From Prevotella sp. (GTDB lineage: Bacteria > Bacteroidota > Bacteroidia > Bacteroidales > Bacteroidaceae): a stretch of DNA of 62,544 nucleotides. Positions 52,498 to 62,275 of the stretch are shown in pieces. Below the pieces are notes generated by a model. That model saw only the letters and a list, made by a program, of their open reading frames with translations, searched no databases and was not told where the DNA came from. The position numbers and the translations under genes were made by a program. The stretch lies in contig JAIKZG010000010.1 in assembly GCA_024682415.1 (NCBI GenBank), positions 1-62,544 on the forward strand, in the 5' to 3' direction. The number at the start of each line of letters is the position of its first letter. The stretch's first letter is position 1.

Positions 52498-54972
52498 ATG
52501 AACAAGAAAAAAATTATCTTAAACTTAGTATTACTTACTATTTCCATTACAACTTATGCTCAGACAATATGGTACAACCACCCTGCGCATCAATGGCAGG
52601 AGGCTTTGCCTATAGGTAATGGTCGCATCGGCGGAATGGTTTACGGAGGCGTCAGCACCGACGAAATTCAGCTTAACGAGGAAACGGTTTGGGGCGGAGG
52701 CCCTCACAGCAATGTGCGCGCTGTGCCTGCCGACACGCTTGCAAAGGTGCGCCGACTAATCTTTGAAGGCAAGGAATATCTGGCTCACAACATGGTAAAC
52801 GCCAACTTCATGTCGGGACAGAACGGTATGCCTTTTGAAACCGTAGGCTCACTGATAATCAAAAGCGAAGGGGCGAAATTTGGTGTCAATGGCTACCGAC
52901 GCTCATTGGATTTGTCGCGCGCCGTTGCCACTACCTCTTATAATATAGATGGTGTAAACTACAAGCGCGAAATCTTCACATCGTTTGCCGACAATGTGCT
53001 AATAATGCGCATTTCGGCTGACAAACCTGGCAAGATTTCATTTTCAGCAGGATATAAATCTCCACTTCTGCACGATGTAAAGCTCGACGGAACGCAGCTC
53101 GTAATGAACGGCAAAGGTGCCGACCACGAAGGCATTAAGGGCGTAATCCGCGTGCAGACGAGAATGGCTATCAAGAACAAGGGAGGAAAGCTCACAGCTA
53201 AAGACAACTGCCTAAACCTGAAAGCAGCAGACGAAGCCATAATATATATAAGTATGGCGACGAACTTCGTGAACTATAAAGACGTAAGCGCCGATGAGAA
53301 GAGCCGTTGCTCGTCAATGCTCGCTGCTGCCATGGCTAAGCCTTTCGCTTCTGCCATCAAGACGCATTCTAAGATATTCGCTCAGCAGTATGGCAGAGTA
53401 AATCTCAACCTCATAAAGGCAGACAATGCTATTCCTACCGACTCTCTGCTCTACAAGGTTACCAGCAGCCGCGACGACTCTCCACTTAACGCCCAGTTGG
53501 CACAGACTTTGTTTCAATATGGTCGCTATATGCTCATCTGCTCTTCTCAGCCTGGTGGACAGGCAGCAAATCTGCAAGGAATATGGAACGAGAGCATGAA
53601 AGCGCCATGGGACGGCAAATACACCATCAACATCAACACGGAAATGAACTATTGGCCTGCCCAGATTACCAATCTTCAAGAAACGGAATACCCACTGCTT
53701 CAGCTCATCAAAGATTTGAGCGAGACAGGCAAGGAAGCAGCCCGAAAGATGTATGGCGCGCGTGGCTATATGGCGCATCACAACACCGACATCTGGCGCA
53801 CCACGGGAATGGTAGACGGGGCAACTTGGGGAATATGGCCTCACGGCGCGGGATGGCTCAGCACTCATGCTTTTCAGCGTTATCTTTTCAATGGCGACAA
53901 AAGTTATCTGCGCAGCGTCTACCCTCAGCTGAAAGGCGCAGCCGACTTCTATCTCACTGCTATGGTAAAAGACCATCGTAACAATTGGCTCGTAATCGTG
54001 CCGAGTATCTCTCCAGAGCATGGCCCTAAAGGCAAACCTGCCGTTACCGCTGGCTGCACAATGGACAATCAGATTGTGTTTGATGTGCTCAACGACGCTC
54101 TCACTGCCGCCCGTGTGCTTGGCGAACCTCAGAACTATATCGACAGCCTCAACAATGCCATTGCGCTGCTCCCTCCTATGCAGATAGGCAAATACGGACA
54201 ACTTCAGGAGTGGCTTTCCGACAGCGACGACCCTAAAGATCAGCACCGCCACATTTCTCATGCCTATGGTCTATTCCCAAGCGCACAGATTTCCCCACTC
54301 CGCACTCCAAAACTTGCTTCTGCCATCAAGACCACCCTTCTTCAGCGTGGCGACGAGGCTACAGGCTGGAGTATCGGTTGGAAGATAAATCTCTGGGCAC
54401 GCTTGCTCGACGGAAATCATGCCTACAAACTTGTGCGTTCGCTCATGAATGTGCTCCCTGCCGACTCCGTGCAAGGCAGATATCCTCATGGCAGAATGTA
54501 TCCTAACCTCTTCGACGCTCACCCACCATTCCAGATAGATGGCAACTTCGGCTTCACTGCCGGCATGGCGGAAATGCTTCTCCAGAGCCACGACGGAGCT
54601 GTACAGCTTTTGCCTGCCGTACCTGATGTGTGGAAACAAGGAAGCGTGAAAGGCTTGTGTGTCCGTGGCGGTTTTGTAGTAGACATGACATGGAGCGACA
54701 ACTGCCTTAATCAGGCAAAGATAACATCCAAGCTCGGTGGCAACCTCCGCATTCGTTCATATACTCCTTTGAAATGCAAAGGCTTGAAACCAGCCAAAGG
54801 CAATAACCCTAATCCGCTTTTCTATGTACCAACGATAAAGACTCCTATAGAGAACGGCACGGCAGAGGCATTGTCTGTTCGCAAAATCTACGAATACGAT
54901 TTGAACACCGTTGCCGGCAAGACCTATACGTTAGAATGTTGTCGCGCCTTCATGGTGCTTCATCATAAATAA
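52498..54972 (+). CDS. Glycoside hydrolase family 95 alpha-L-fucosidase
   Basis: 824 residues with a signal peptide (ending TYAQ). [27 protein letters not shown] and [14 protein letters not shown] are the GH95 N-terminal signature. The (alpha/alpha)6 core carries [37 protein letters not shown], and later [18 protein letters not shown] and [19 protein letters not shown]. It is expected to remove alpha-1,2-linked fucose, or sometimes galactose, from host or plant glycans in the periplasm or at the surface by inversion. No SusC/SusD pair is nearby, so it is not in an obvious polysaccharide utilisation locus. Confidence 0.92.
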   Translation: MNKKKIILNLVLLTISITTYAQTIWYNHPAHQWQEALPIGNGRIGGMVYGGVSTDEIQLNEETVWGGGPHSNVRAVPADTLAKVRRLIFEGKEYLAHNMVNANFMSGQNGMPFETVGSLIIKSEGAKFGVNGYRRSLDLSRAVATTSYNIDGVNYKREIFTSFADNVLIMRISADKPGKISFSAGYKSPLLHDVKLDGTQLVMNGKGADHEGIKGVIRVQTRMAIKNKGGKLTAKDNCLNLKAADEAIIYISMATNFVNYKDVSADEKSRCSSMLAAAMAKPFASAIKTHSKIFAQQYGRVNLNLIKADNAIPTDSLLYKVTSSRDDSPLNAQLAQTLFQYGRYMLICSSQPGGQAANLQGIWNESMKAPWDGKYTININTEMNYWPAQITNLQETEYPLLQLIKDLSETGKEAARKMYGARGYMAHHNTDIWRTTGMVDGATWGIWPHGAGWLSTHAFQRYLFNGDKSYLRSVYPQLKGAADFYLTAMVKDHRNNWLVIVPSISPEHGPKGKPAVTAGCTMDNQIVFDVLNDALTAARVLGEPQNYIDSLNNAIALLPPMQIGKYGQLQEWLSDSDDPKDQHRHISHAYGLFPSAQISPLRTPKLASAIKTTLLQRGDEATGWSIGWKINLWARLLDGNHAYKLVRSLMNVLPADSVQGRYPHGRMYPNLFDAHPPFQIDGNFGFTAGMAEMLLQSHDGAVQLLPAVPDVWKQGSVKGLCVRGGFVVDMTWSDNCLNQAKITSKLGGNLRIRSYTPLKCKGLKPAKGNNPNPLFYVPTIKTPIENGTAEALSVRKIYEYDLNTVAGKTYTLECCRAFMVLHHK

Positions 54973-54981
54973 GATCTCTTC

Positions 54982-55009
54982 GAGGGTGTGTCAAAAATGG
55001 CACACCCTC
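54982..55009. terminator. Bidirectional terminator between GH95 and PL9 genes
   Basis: GAGGGTGTG (54982-54990) pairs with CACACCCTC (55001-55009), the same stem as the terminator at 10513-10539. Confidence 0.75.
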
Positions 55010-55027
55010 TTCATTATGAAAACAAGA

Positions 55028-56482
55028 TTACTTTATTATTTTCTTTCCATTACGAATGTAAAGCTGCCCTTTGGAAGGATGTGCCACTACTCTGCCCTGC
55101 AAATCATAATACTTGTTATCGCGTTTCGCGTTTATGGCATTGGGAACAGAATTTATGTCCGTAGTCCTGCCGCCGTTTTCTGTATACTTAAACTGCCAAC
55201 CCATCTTTGCGGCATATAGCCGACTTGTAGACTTCAATGCGAGGAAAGTGATGTCGGGCAATGTGCCGTCGGCCTTGCGTGGAGCGGTAAGTTGCTCATA
55301 ATCTTTCACTTCCTCAAAATCACGACTGCTAACCGACTGCTGAACAGGGAGGAATGAGTTGTTGATGAGTTTGCAACGGCTCTGATTAATCTGCGAATAA
55401 TATCCCTTCGCGCCACGAAGCGACACATTATTAATAAGCACATGGTCGTAGCCATCAACATCATCAGCCACATCCCATGAAGACTGGTTCACCATGCAGT
55501 AATCATACTTGTTGAGGTAGGCGGTGTTGTTATACCAGTTGTTGCCGCCAAGATGATGGTTGGCATAGAAGCCGTTGGCCTTGTTGCGATAGGCTATGCA
55601 ATTCTGAATGGTGTGGCGAGGACATGCAAAAGCCTCTTTCTGCACCTGTTTGCCATATCCGCCTGCCTTGAAACCGTTGCCGTCGCCTGGAGTGCTCTCC
55701 GCAAAAGTCTTATAGCCATTGAACAATGCCCAGCAGTTGTCAAACGTGACAGGAGTGAAATCATTTATAAGGTCGAAACCGTCGTCGCTGTTGCACCACG
55801 CACGGCAGTTGCGGAAAACGATGTCGGAATCACTCTTGCGACAATGCGCGCCGAAGCCATCGCTGTTGCCGCCCTTTCCATCCTCGGAAACGGAGTCGAA
55901 GTTGTTGTAGGCATCGCAGTTGAGCACAAGCACATGGCTCGCCTTAGTGAGATAGAAGCCAATGCCCATGCCGTCGTGAGCAGCGATATTCTCCAATCGG
56001 ATGTTGCTGTTGCCACGGCGAACGGAGAAGTTCTCGCTCTGCGTGTGCGTCTTGATAGTAACCTGCAAACCCACGACATCGAAATTGCGCATATACACAT
56101 TGTCGGCATGGATATAAAATCCCGACACGCGACAGCCTTCAGGCTTCACCTGCGACAGGTCAAAGACAGGACGCTCGCCCGGATAGCCGAAATAACAGGT
56201 AGGCTTGTCGGGATTGCTGTTACGCTTGTTGATGTGGAACACCACGGCATAAATATTCTCTTGCTTGTCGCTGTAATTCGTGATAGTGTATCTGCCGCCG
56301 CGAATCATAAGAGTGTCGCCTGCCGCCATCCTGCTCTGCGCATAAGGCAGAGTAGCGAAAGGAGCGTTGATACTACCATCGTTACCATCATTTCCGTTGG
56401 TTGCCATATACCATGTCTTGGCATCTGCGCCGAAAGAGTGCAAACATAGGGCAATAACAGCCAAATAAGTTTTTAAAGTCAT
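55028..56482 (-). CDS. Secreted right-handed beta-helix lyase, PL9-like
   Basis: 484 residues with a signal peptide (ending GADA). A parallel beta-helix follows, with the order seen in polysaccharide lyase family 9: NGNDGNDGSINAPFATLPYAQ, GNSDGFGAHC, CRAWCNSDDGFDLIN, FDNCWALFNGY and DGNGFKAGGYGKQ. The catalytic-site residues of PL9 fall in these blocks. The end YDLQGRVV...GQLYIRNGKKIIK is a Bacteroidetes type IX-like sorting tail, suggesting surface or secreted location. It probably degrades pectin (polygalacturonate) or a related uronic-acid polymer. Confidence 0.85.
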   Translation of the reverse strand: MTLKTYLAVIALCLHSFGADAKTWYMATNGNDGNDGSINAPFATLPYAQSRMAAGDTLMIRGGRYTITNYSDKQENIYAVVFHINKRNSNPDKPTCYFGYPGERPVFDLSQVKPEGCRVSGFYIHADNVYMRNFDVVGLQVTIKTHTQSENFSVRRGNSNIRLENIAAHDGMGIGFYLTKASHVLVLNCDAYNNFDSVSEDGKGGNSDGFGAHCRKSDSDIVFRNCRAWCNSDDGFDLINDFTPVTFDNCWALFNGYKTFAESTPGDGNGFKAGGYGKQVQKEAFACPRHTIQNCIAYRNKANGFYANHHLGGNNWYNNTAYLNKYDYCMVNQSSWDVADDVDGYDHVLINNVSLRGAKGYYSQINQSRCKLINNSFLPVQQSVSSRDFEEVKDYEQLTAPRKADGTLPDITFLALKSTSRLYAAKMGWQFKYTENGGRTTDINSVPNAINAKRDNKYYDLQGRVVAHPSKGQLYIRNGKKIIK

Positions 56483-56543
56483 TTTTTTGTTTATTAGTTT
56501 TGTGTTAGAATAATGATTTTCTCAAAGAAAAAGTAAATCGGCG

Positions 56544-56551
56544 CAAATGTA
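56544..56551 (-). promoter_or_regulatory. -7 box of PL9-like gene
   Basis: TACATTTG on the minus strand fits TAnnTTTG and lies 61 nt before the ATG. Confidence 0.5.
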
Positions 56552-56627
56552 AACAAAATTTTTAAGACGAAGAAAGAAATGAGATGAAAAGATTTTAATC
56601 TCCTTATACAATAGCGGTTATATTATT

Positions 56628-59600
56628 CTATTTTGCCACTAAGTCGTATAACTTCTGATAAGTCTTCACCACATCGTATTTCACATCTCCAGCCTTGCTG
56701 ATAGCATTGAAATGCCTGCGAGCACACTCTATCTTGCTCTCTTCCACTCCGCGCAACTCCGATTTTATCTCGTCGTTACCCTTTGTTTCTGCCACGAAAT
56801 AGATGTGCTTCGTCGCGCCCTCATTAAACACTATCGCCCAGTCTGGATTGTAATGTCCCATAGGAGTGTTTATGTAGAATCCGCGAGGCAACTTCGTGTA
56901 AACTTTCACATCGCTCTCTTTCTCCAGCTCTTCAGCGAAATGTTTCTCTGTGCCTTGGCTGTCCACCACCACTAAATCATATAGTGATTTTGATGACTCT
57001 ATGGCATTCACGCCCAATTTTCCACGAATGGTAGCTTCGGTGAATATGTCGGTATCAAACTTCTGCGAAGTCTTCTCATATCTTATTTGCTCTATCACGG
57101 CAGAGGCCTTGCAGTCGTTTATTATCTTTGAAATCTTGATGATAAACTCCTCCGGATTTTGCCTATACATAGCAAACTTCTGCGTGCTTATGCCCTTCAG
57201 TATCGTTACAATCGTGCGCCTTGTCAAGCCTGTAGCCTCAACAATTCTTCCCACAAGGTCATATCTCACGCTGCCTCCCACGCTTTCCTTCATATCTATT
57301 CTGCGCATCTTAGCGTCGGTCATGGCAGTGCCGTTTTTCAAGCTCTCCTTATCGCGTATATTTTCCAGACTTCCGCTTCCCACCATCATTCTTATCACCG
57401 TCACGCTCAGCATATCGTCAATATCCTTTATGGCTTTCTTTATCAAGTCTTCCGACTTGAAATCCACGGTATAGACAGTTCTGACGTTTATGCGATTCCA
57501 CAAATCAATAAACTCGTTTTTAAACTTCTTTTCATCAAAATGAGCCTCTCGCGGTTTGCGTCCATTGTCGAATGGGATGCTGCCTGGATCGAACACGGTG
57601 TCGAGCACCCTCACAATATCATTCTTCATATTGTTTAGCTCGCCGAAATCAAGCCTGCCGTTTTTCTTGTCGTCGAAATACTTCTGCGTGAGCTGACCTT
57701 TCATGTCGATGTATTGATGAAACACCAGCACATTGTTTATCTCCACAGCCTTGCCCACACTTATCTTTTGCTCACTTCCATCCTCCATTACAAACACACG
57801 ATCAGCAAACAGCGTTGGCGTAACCACCACCGGGCGATCGCCACACGCATCGGCAATCTCTGTCTGCAACTTCTTTGCAAACTGGTCATAGCTTTCACTT
57901 GCGATGATAGTCAATATATTGGTATCAAACACTGCGTCGCCCAACACTTCCGCATCTTGCCTTTCTCCATCCTTGTTTACGCACAAGCGCATTCCGCGCC
58001 CCACCTCCTGACGCTTCTTCGTTTCATTGTCAGAGTTTTTAAGCGTGCATATCTGAAACACGTTAGGATTGTCCCAGCCCTCTTTCAGTGCCGAATGAGA
58101 GAAGATGAAGCGCACTGGCTCATCAAAACTCAGCAGTCGCTCCTTGTTTCTCATTATCAAGTCGTAGGCACTTTCATCATCACTTCCGCCATATTGTTTT
58201 TTCTCTTTCGAGTCGATGAAATGCCCCTTCTTGTCTTGAGAGAAATAGCCGTCGTGCACATCTTTAGCCTCAAATCTGCTCAAATATTTGGCGTATGCCG
58301 TTTCAGCGAAAGTGGGAGCAAGCTCGCCCACCACATTTTTGTATTCCTCTTCAAATATGTCAGCCCATTTGCCATTGCTCGTGCTTCCGCTCTCATATCG
58401 GCGATAGTTTTCCACATGGTCTATGAAAAACAGCGACAGCACTTTTATGCCCTTGCCATATAGCTTGCGCTCTCGCTCCAAATGGGTGCGAATAGTTTCG
58501 CGTATCTGTATGCGTCGCATCAAGTCTTCGTTCACCTGACCTATGGCATCGCCCTCATAAAGTTCAATACCATTCACAAAGCACACCTTTCCCTCAATGC
58601 CGTCAATGCGCTCCACTATGAATCCATTCTCATATTCAGCCAGCTCTCCGCTGTTATCATACAGATTATATCCCTCGCCCACCAATCTTGTGGTCTGCTT
58701 TGTGGTGCTTGCCGTCTTGATGTCAAATCCGAGTCGCGCCTGTGGGTTGCCTTTGCTTATCACTATCTCTTCCAGATACAGATAACCATTTGTGGCAGTA
58801 GTGCCCACTTGCGTAATGCCTTTCACCTCTATCTTCTTCACCAGCTTTTTGTTGTAAGCATCCATAGCGTCGAGGCGATACACCATATTATATATATCGT
58901 CCTGCCTGTGAGTGGCAGAATAAAGCAGCGAAAATAGCGGATTGAAATGTTTCAGATTCTTTCGTGTGGAGTTTTTCTTGTTAGCTCCAAGCACGCTCTG
59001 CGGCTCATCTATAATCATTATCGGATTTGTCTTGGCTATCACGTCGATAGGCTTTCTGTAGCCAAAATCCTCACACTCCGAGAAAATCTTGTTGGTGTCT
59101 TTATTCTTTTTATCCTTGTCAAACGAGTTGTTGAAAGCCTGCGTGTTGATTATCATAACGTGCATTCCCGCGTCGCTTGCGAAGTTGTCTATCTTAGTGA
59201 GCTGCTTAGAGTTGTACACGAAATACTGCATTCTCTTGCCATACATATCGGCAAAATGCTCCTGCATGGTTTCAAAACTCTTCATCACGCCCTCTCTTAT
59301 GGCAATGCTTGGCACCACCACAATAAATTTGCTCCATCCATACAGCTTGTTAAGCTCATACATCGTTTTGATGTAGGTATAGGTTTTTCCCGTGCCTGTT
59401 TCCATCTCCACGGTGAGCGTCAGCGAGTCAGCCCCTTCCAGCTGCTCTATCGGCTTCAGCCCCTGCTCCATCTGCACCTTGCGAATATTTTCTGTTATCG
59501 CCGTGCGGTCTATGTTTATCTTAGCATTGCCGAAACCAGTTCTTCCAAACAAAGCCTGCTGCGCGCCTTGCTCTCTGCCCATATCCATCATGTAGTCATA

Positions 59601-59690
59601 GGCATCGCAATATTTCTGCCCGGCAAAAGCCCTCGTCACGCATCGCGCGGCATCCGTTTGAAATCGCTGTTGCTTAAACTTCAGTTTCAT
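56628..59690 (-). CDS. res: Type III restriction enzyme, Res subunit
   Basis: 1020 residues. The superfamily 2 helicase part has Walker A METGTGKTYTY (Lys near 102), the DEPQ box IIDEPQSVLG (near 227) and LLYSATHR. Motif VI-like EVGRGMRLCVN follows the block SALKEGWDNPNVFQ typical of type III Res. The C-terminal endonuclease has NPDWA (near 950) and ETKG (near 966), the PD-(D/E)XK pair. With Mod it cuts 25-27 bp from head-to-head unmethylated sites. It starts 9 nt after mod. Confidence 0.94.
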   Translation of the reverse strand: MKLKFKQQRFQTDAARCVTRAFAGQKYCDAYDYMMDMGREQGAQQALFGRTGFGNAKINIDRTAITENIRKVQMEQGLKPIEQLEGADSLTLTVEMETGTGKTYTYIKTMYELNKLYGWSKFIVVVPSIAIREGVMKSFETMQEHFADMYGKRMQYFVYNSKQLTKIDNFASDAGMHVMIINTQAFNNSFDKDKKNKDTNKIFSECEDFGYRKPIDVIAKTNPIMIIDEPQSVLGANKKNSTRKNLKHFNPLFSLLYSATHRQDDIYNMVYRLDAMDAYNKKLVKKIEVKGITQVGTTATNGYLYLEEIVISKGNPQARLGFDIKTASTTKQTTRLVGEGYNLYDNSGELAEYENGFIVERIDGIEGKVCFVNGIELYEGDAIGQVNEDLMRRIQIRETIRTHLERERKLYGKGIKVLSLFFIDHVENYRRYESGSTSNGKWADIFEEEYKNVVGELAPTFAETAYAKYLSRFEAKDVHDGYFSQDKKGHFIDSKEKKQYGGSDDESAYDLIMRNKERLLSFDEPVRFIFSHSALKEGWDNPNVFQICTLKNSDNETKKRQEVGRGMRLCVNKDGERQDAEVLGDAVFDTNILTIIASESYDQFAKKLQTEIADACGDRPVVVTPTLFADRVFVMEDGSEQKISVGKAVEINNVLVFHQYIDMKGQLTQKYFDDKKNGRLDFGELNNMKNDIVRVLDTVFDPGSIPFDNGRKPREAHFDEKKFKNEFIDLWNRINVRTVYTVDFKSEDLIKKAIKDIDDMLSVTVIRMMVGSGSLENIRDKESLKNGTAMTDAKMRRIDMKESVGGSVRYDLVGRIVEATGLTRRTIVTILKGISTQKFAMYRQNPEEFIIKISKIINDCKASAVIEQIRYEKTSQKFDTDIFTEATIRGKLGVNAIESSKSLYDLVVVDSQGTEKHFAEELEKESDVKVYTKLPRGFYINTPMGHYNPDWAIVFNEGATKHIYFVAETKGNDEIKSELRGVEESKIECARRHFNAISKAGDVKYDVVKTYQKLYDLVAK

Positions 59691-59699
59691 CCCGTTACT

Positions 59700-61562
59700 C
59701 TAAATCACTCTTATATTGTTTATCGCCTGGTCGTCGTTCCATTCCAACGCCTGCTTAAACTTTTCAAACACATTTATCTTCTCATCATCTCTGCCGAAGC
59801 AGCTATCTCTGAAAAGCACTCTCACCGGCTCCATCTCCGCCATTCTCTCTATCACTCTTTCTGTGATGCTTTCGGCAAAGCAAGCCACGAGGTCGTTACC
59901 GTTTACAGAATAGATTTTGCATCCGTCTACTTCCTCTGTCGCCATTGGCTGCGACAGCGCGAACTCCATGCCCCAGTCTATCATGCAGCCAAAGAGCAAA
60001 TCGAGGTCATTGCGATCGGGCTTAATGTTGTCGAGGAACAAATCCAAATCCCCTTGATTCAAATCTCTTGGCGAGCGAGCCACTTCCACCTTGTTGCTAT
60101 CATCCACGCGGAACACTCTAAACCCTGTATCGCCATTCCAATCGGGATTTTCCTCCTTAATCTTTTTGCCGGCACGGCGAATACGCTCCTTGCCTATCTC
60201 GCAGATATTCTTATATCCAGCCTTGTAGGCTTCGCTCTTCTCATCGGTGAGTTCTGGCCACTGCACCATAATATATTTTCTCTTTCCTCCGTCTTCCGCA
60301 TTTAGCTGCATCACTGCATGAGCAGTTGTTGCTGAGCCAGAAAAGAAATCGAGAATAACATTACAATCCTTGATAGAATGTATTGTAACTCCTTGTATAA
60401 AATCCTTAATAAGGGATACGGGTTTGGGATAATCAAAATATTTATCTAATTCCATTTTTTTTAAATCCAAAACACCATTCTTATTCAAAGACTTTAAAAT
60501 AGTATAAAACTTAGAAGTATCATCAGCGACCTTTCTATATCTACCTATAATATGTTTATTGTCACGAGGGATTAAAACATACTTACCTTCCTTTATGCCT
60601 TCATCAATTTCATTCTTTTTCCCTTCATTATAGAATTTAAGAATGTCTTCATAATGACATGTTCCATATTTACCAAAGACTTCTCTAAACCAATCTGTTT
60701 CAATCCAATATTTTTCACCATCTTTCTCTACAATTTTTCCTCTAATATCTTTAGGGCGACCTAATGGCAAGGCATTTAATATATTTTTGGCATATACAAC
60801 CATATAATCATGACCTATTACAGCCCTTTTAGCAAGTCCACCTCCTTCTGAACGTACGATAATAAAACTTGCATAGAAATTAGACTCTCCCATTATTTCA
60901 TTCATCATTTCTATTAAATTCGTACATTCATTATCATCAATAGAAACACAGATATATCCATCCTCGCTAAGCAATGTGCGAGCCACCTGCAAGCGAGGAT
61001 ACATCATAGAGCACCAGTCAGAATGAAAACGACCATTGATATCGGTGTTCTTTCTAAAACGGTTGCCCTCTTCATCTTTGTTGCCTGCAAACAAATCATA
61101 TTCATCTTGGGTTTCAGCAAAGTCGTCATGATAAACAAAATCATTGCCTGTGTTGTAAGGTGGATCTATGTAAATCATCTTAATCTTGCCAAGATAAGAC
61201 TTCTGCAAAAGCTTCAATGCCTCAAGATTGTCGCCCTCGATATATACGTTCTCCGTATTATCCCAGTCGGAGCTATCCTCCACCACAGGGCGCAGAGTTT
61301 TGCTTATAGGCTTGGCAGCCTCGCGTCGGGCATCAAACTTGCCCGGCCATGTAAACTCATAATATTCTTTTTCGTCCTCCACGGCATCATCGCCAAGAAG
61401 CTGGCGCAATGTCTTGAAGTTTACCACACGACGCAGCTCTCCCGTCTGCTCATCCCTCACCTCAGTGAAGCACGACGGAGCCACCTTGCTAAGTTTCTCC
61501 ATCAGCAGCTGAGTGCCGTCTGCCGACTCATTCGGCAAATGATAGGGTTTATGATTTTCCAT
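59700..61562 (-). CDS. mod: Type III DNA methyltransferase, Mod subunit
   Basis: 620 residues, beta-class N6-adenine methylase. DPPYNTGND lies in the first third (near 131-139) and the AdoMet motif FFSGSATTAHAV near 404-415. Between them, DNA at about 60350-60960 is visibly more AT-rich than its surroundings; this is the target-recognition domain, the part exchanged between mod alleles. An A8 run (plus-strand T8, 60455-60462) lies in this segment. Mod sets the specificity for both methylation and cleavage. Confidence 0.93.
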   Translation of the reverse strand: MENHKPYHLPNESADGTQLLMEKLSKVAPSCFTEVRDEQTGELRRVVNFKTLRQLLGDDAVEDEKEYYEFTWPGKFDARREAAKPISKTLRPVVEDSSDWDNTENVYIEGDNLEALKLLQKSYLGKIKMIYIDPPYNTGNDFVYHDDFAETQDEYDLFAGNKDEEGNRFRKNTDINGRFHSDWCSMMYPRLQVARTLLSEDGYICVSIDDNECTNLIEMMNEIMGESNFYASFIIVRSEGGGLAKRAVIGHDYMVVYAKNILNALPLGRPKDIRGKIVEKDGEKYWIETDWFREVFGKYGTCHYEDILKFYNEGKKNEIDEGIKEGKYVLIPRDNKHIIGRYRKVADDTSKFYTILKSLNKNGVLDLKKMELDKYFDYPKPVSLIKDFIQGVTIHSIKDCNVILDFFSGSATTAHAVMQLNAEDGGKRKYIMVQWPELTDEKSEAYKAGYKNICEIGKERIRRAGKKIKEENPDWNGDTGFRVFRVDDSNKVEVARSPRDLNQGDLDLFLDNIKPDRNDLDLLFGCMIDWGMEFALSQPMATEEVDGCKIYSVNGNDLVACFAESITERVIERMAEMEPVRVLFRDSCFGRDDEKINVFEKFKQALEWNDDQAINNIRVI

Positions 61563-61588
61563 ATATAGTTTATTTTTTAGTTTTCTTG

Positions 61589-62257
61589 TTAAAGTTCGCT
61601 TATTTGGCGTTTCACCTCTTTCAACATCTTGTTTATTTCCACTTGCTTATTATATTGACGTTCAGAGCGTAACGACTTTTTCAAGCTTGCTGCCTGCGCA
61701 TTGAGTCTTTTCAGCCTGGCGCGCTTTTCTGCAGCCTCACCATAGCTCACGGCACTGCCTATGCCCAAGCCCGAAACAAGTCTCAGCAACCCTACATAAA
61801 CAGCATCCATATCATTGCCTTCGAGCCTTACATCAGTTTCGCTCAAATCTACATCACTCAGCAACTCGGTGTCGCCACATCGCCATTTTTTCTCGCCATG
61901 AGCATCAGTATAAAGCTCTTTATGATGAATGAGCAAACTCACACTCTCGCCCCGCCTTACTACAAACATAGTGTGGCGTGGCAGCAACGAGTCGATAGCC
62001 GCAAATTGGCGCAAATCTATCTGCGCACTGTCTTTACATTCTATAAGAAACACATCTATCTCATGAACTTTTGCGCCATCAGCCACATTCGCTGTTTTAT
62101 CAGTGAGTTTATATAGCCACGTTATCGCCTCCACGCTATGAGTGAGCCAGTCTTTCAGTCTTGCCCTTTGCTCGCCACGCGAATAGAAAGCCTTTTTAGC
62201 CACATTCTTATTCACCACACACGACTGCGGAAAGCCTAATATGTTTTCATCAATCAT
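61589..62257 (-). CDS. DUF4391 domain-containing protein
   Basis: 222 residues. The start ENILGFPQSCVVNKNVAKKAFY, the block IDVFLIECKDSAQIDLRQF, and a C-terminal Lys/Arg-rich coiled coil (about 170-222) match DUF4391. This family is regularly found between a helicase gene and mod-res, as here. Biochemical role unknown. The gap to mod is 26 nt, so it belongs to the same operon. Confidence 0.85.
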   Translation of the reverse strand: MIDENILGFPQSCVVNKNVAKKAFYSRGEQRARLKDWLTHSVEAITWLYKLTDKTANVADGAKVHEIDVFLIECKDSAQIDLRQFAAIDSLLPRHTMFVVRRGESVSLLIHHKELYTDAHGEKKWRCGDTELLSDVDLSETDVRLEGNDMDAVYVGLLRLVSGLGIGSAVSYGEAAEKRARLKRLNAQAASLKKSLRSERQYNKQVEINKMLKEVKRQISEL

Positions 62258-62275
62258 CGCGATACAGATTCTTTT

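Noticed and set aside
53314..54261. 315-codon minus-strand frame opposite the GH95 gene
   Set aside because: Antisense to conserved GH95 motifs, no recognisable domain.
55553..56449. 298-codon plus-strand frame opposite the PL9-like gene
   Set aside because: Val/Ala/Ile-rich shadow of a beta-helix gene; no start context.
58947..60305. 452-codon plus-strand frame opposite res and mod
   Set aside because: His/Leu-rich composition typical of antisense frames; spans the gap between two well-supported genes on the other strand.
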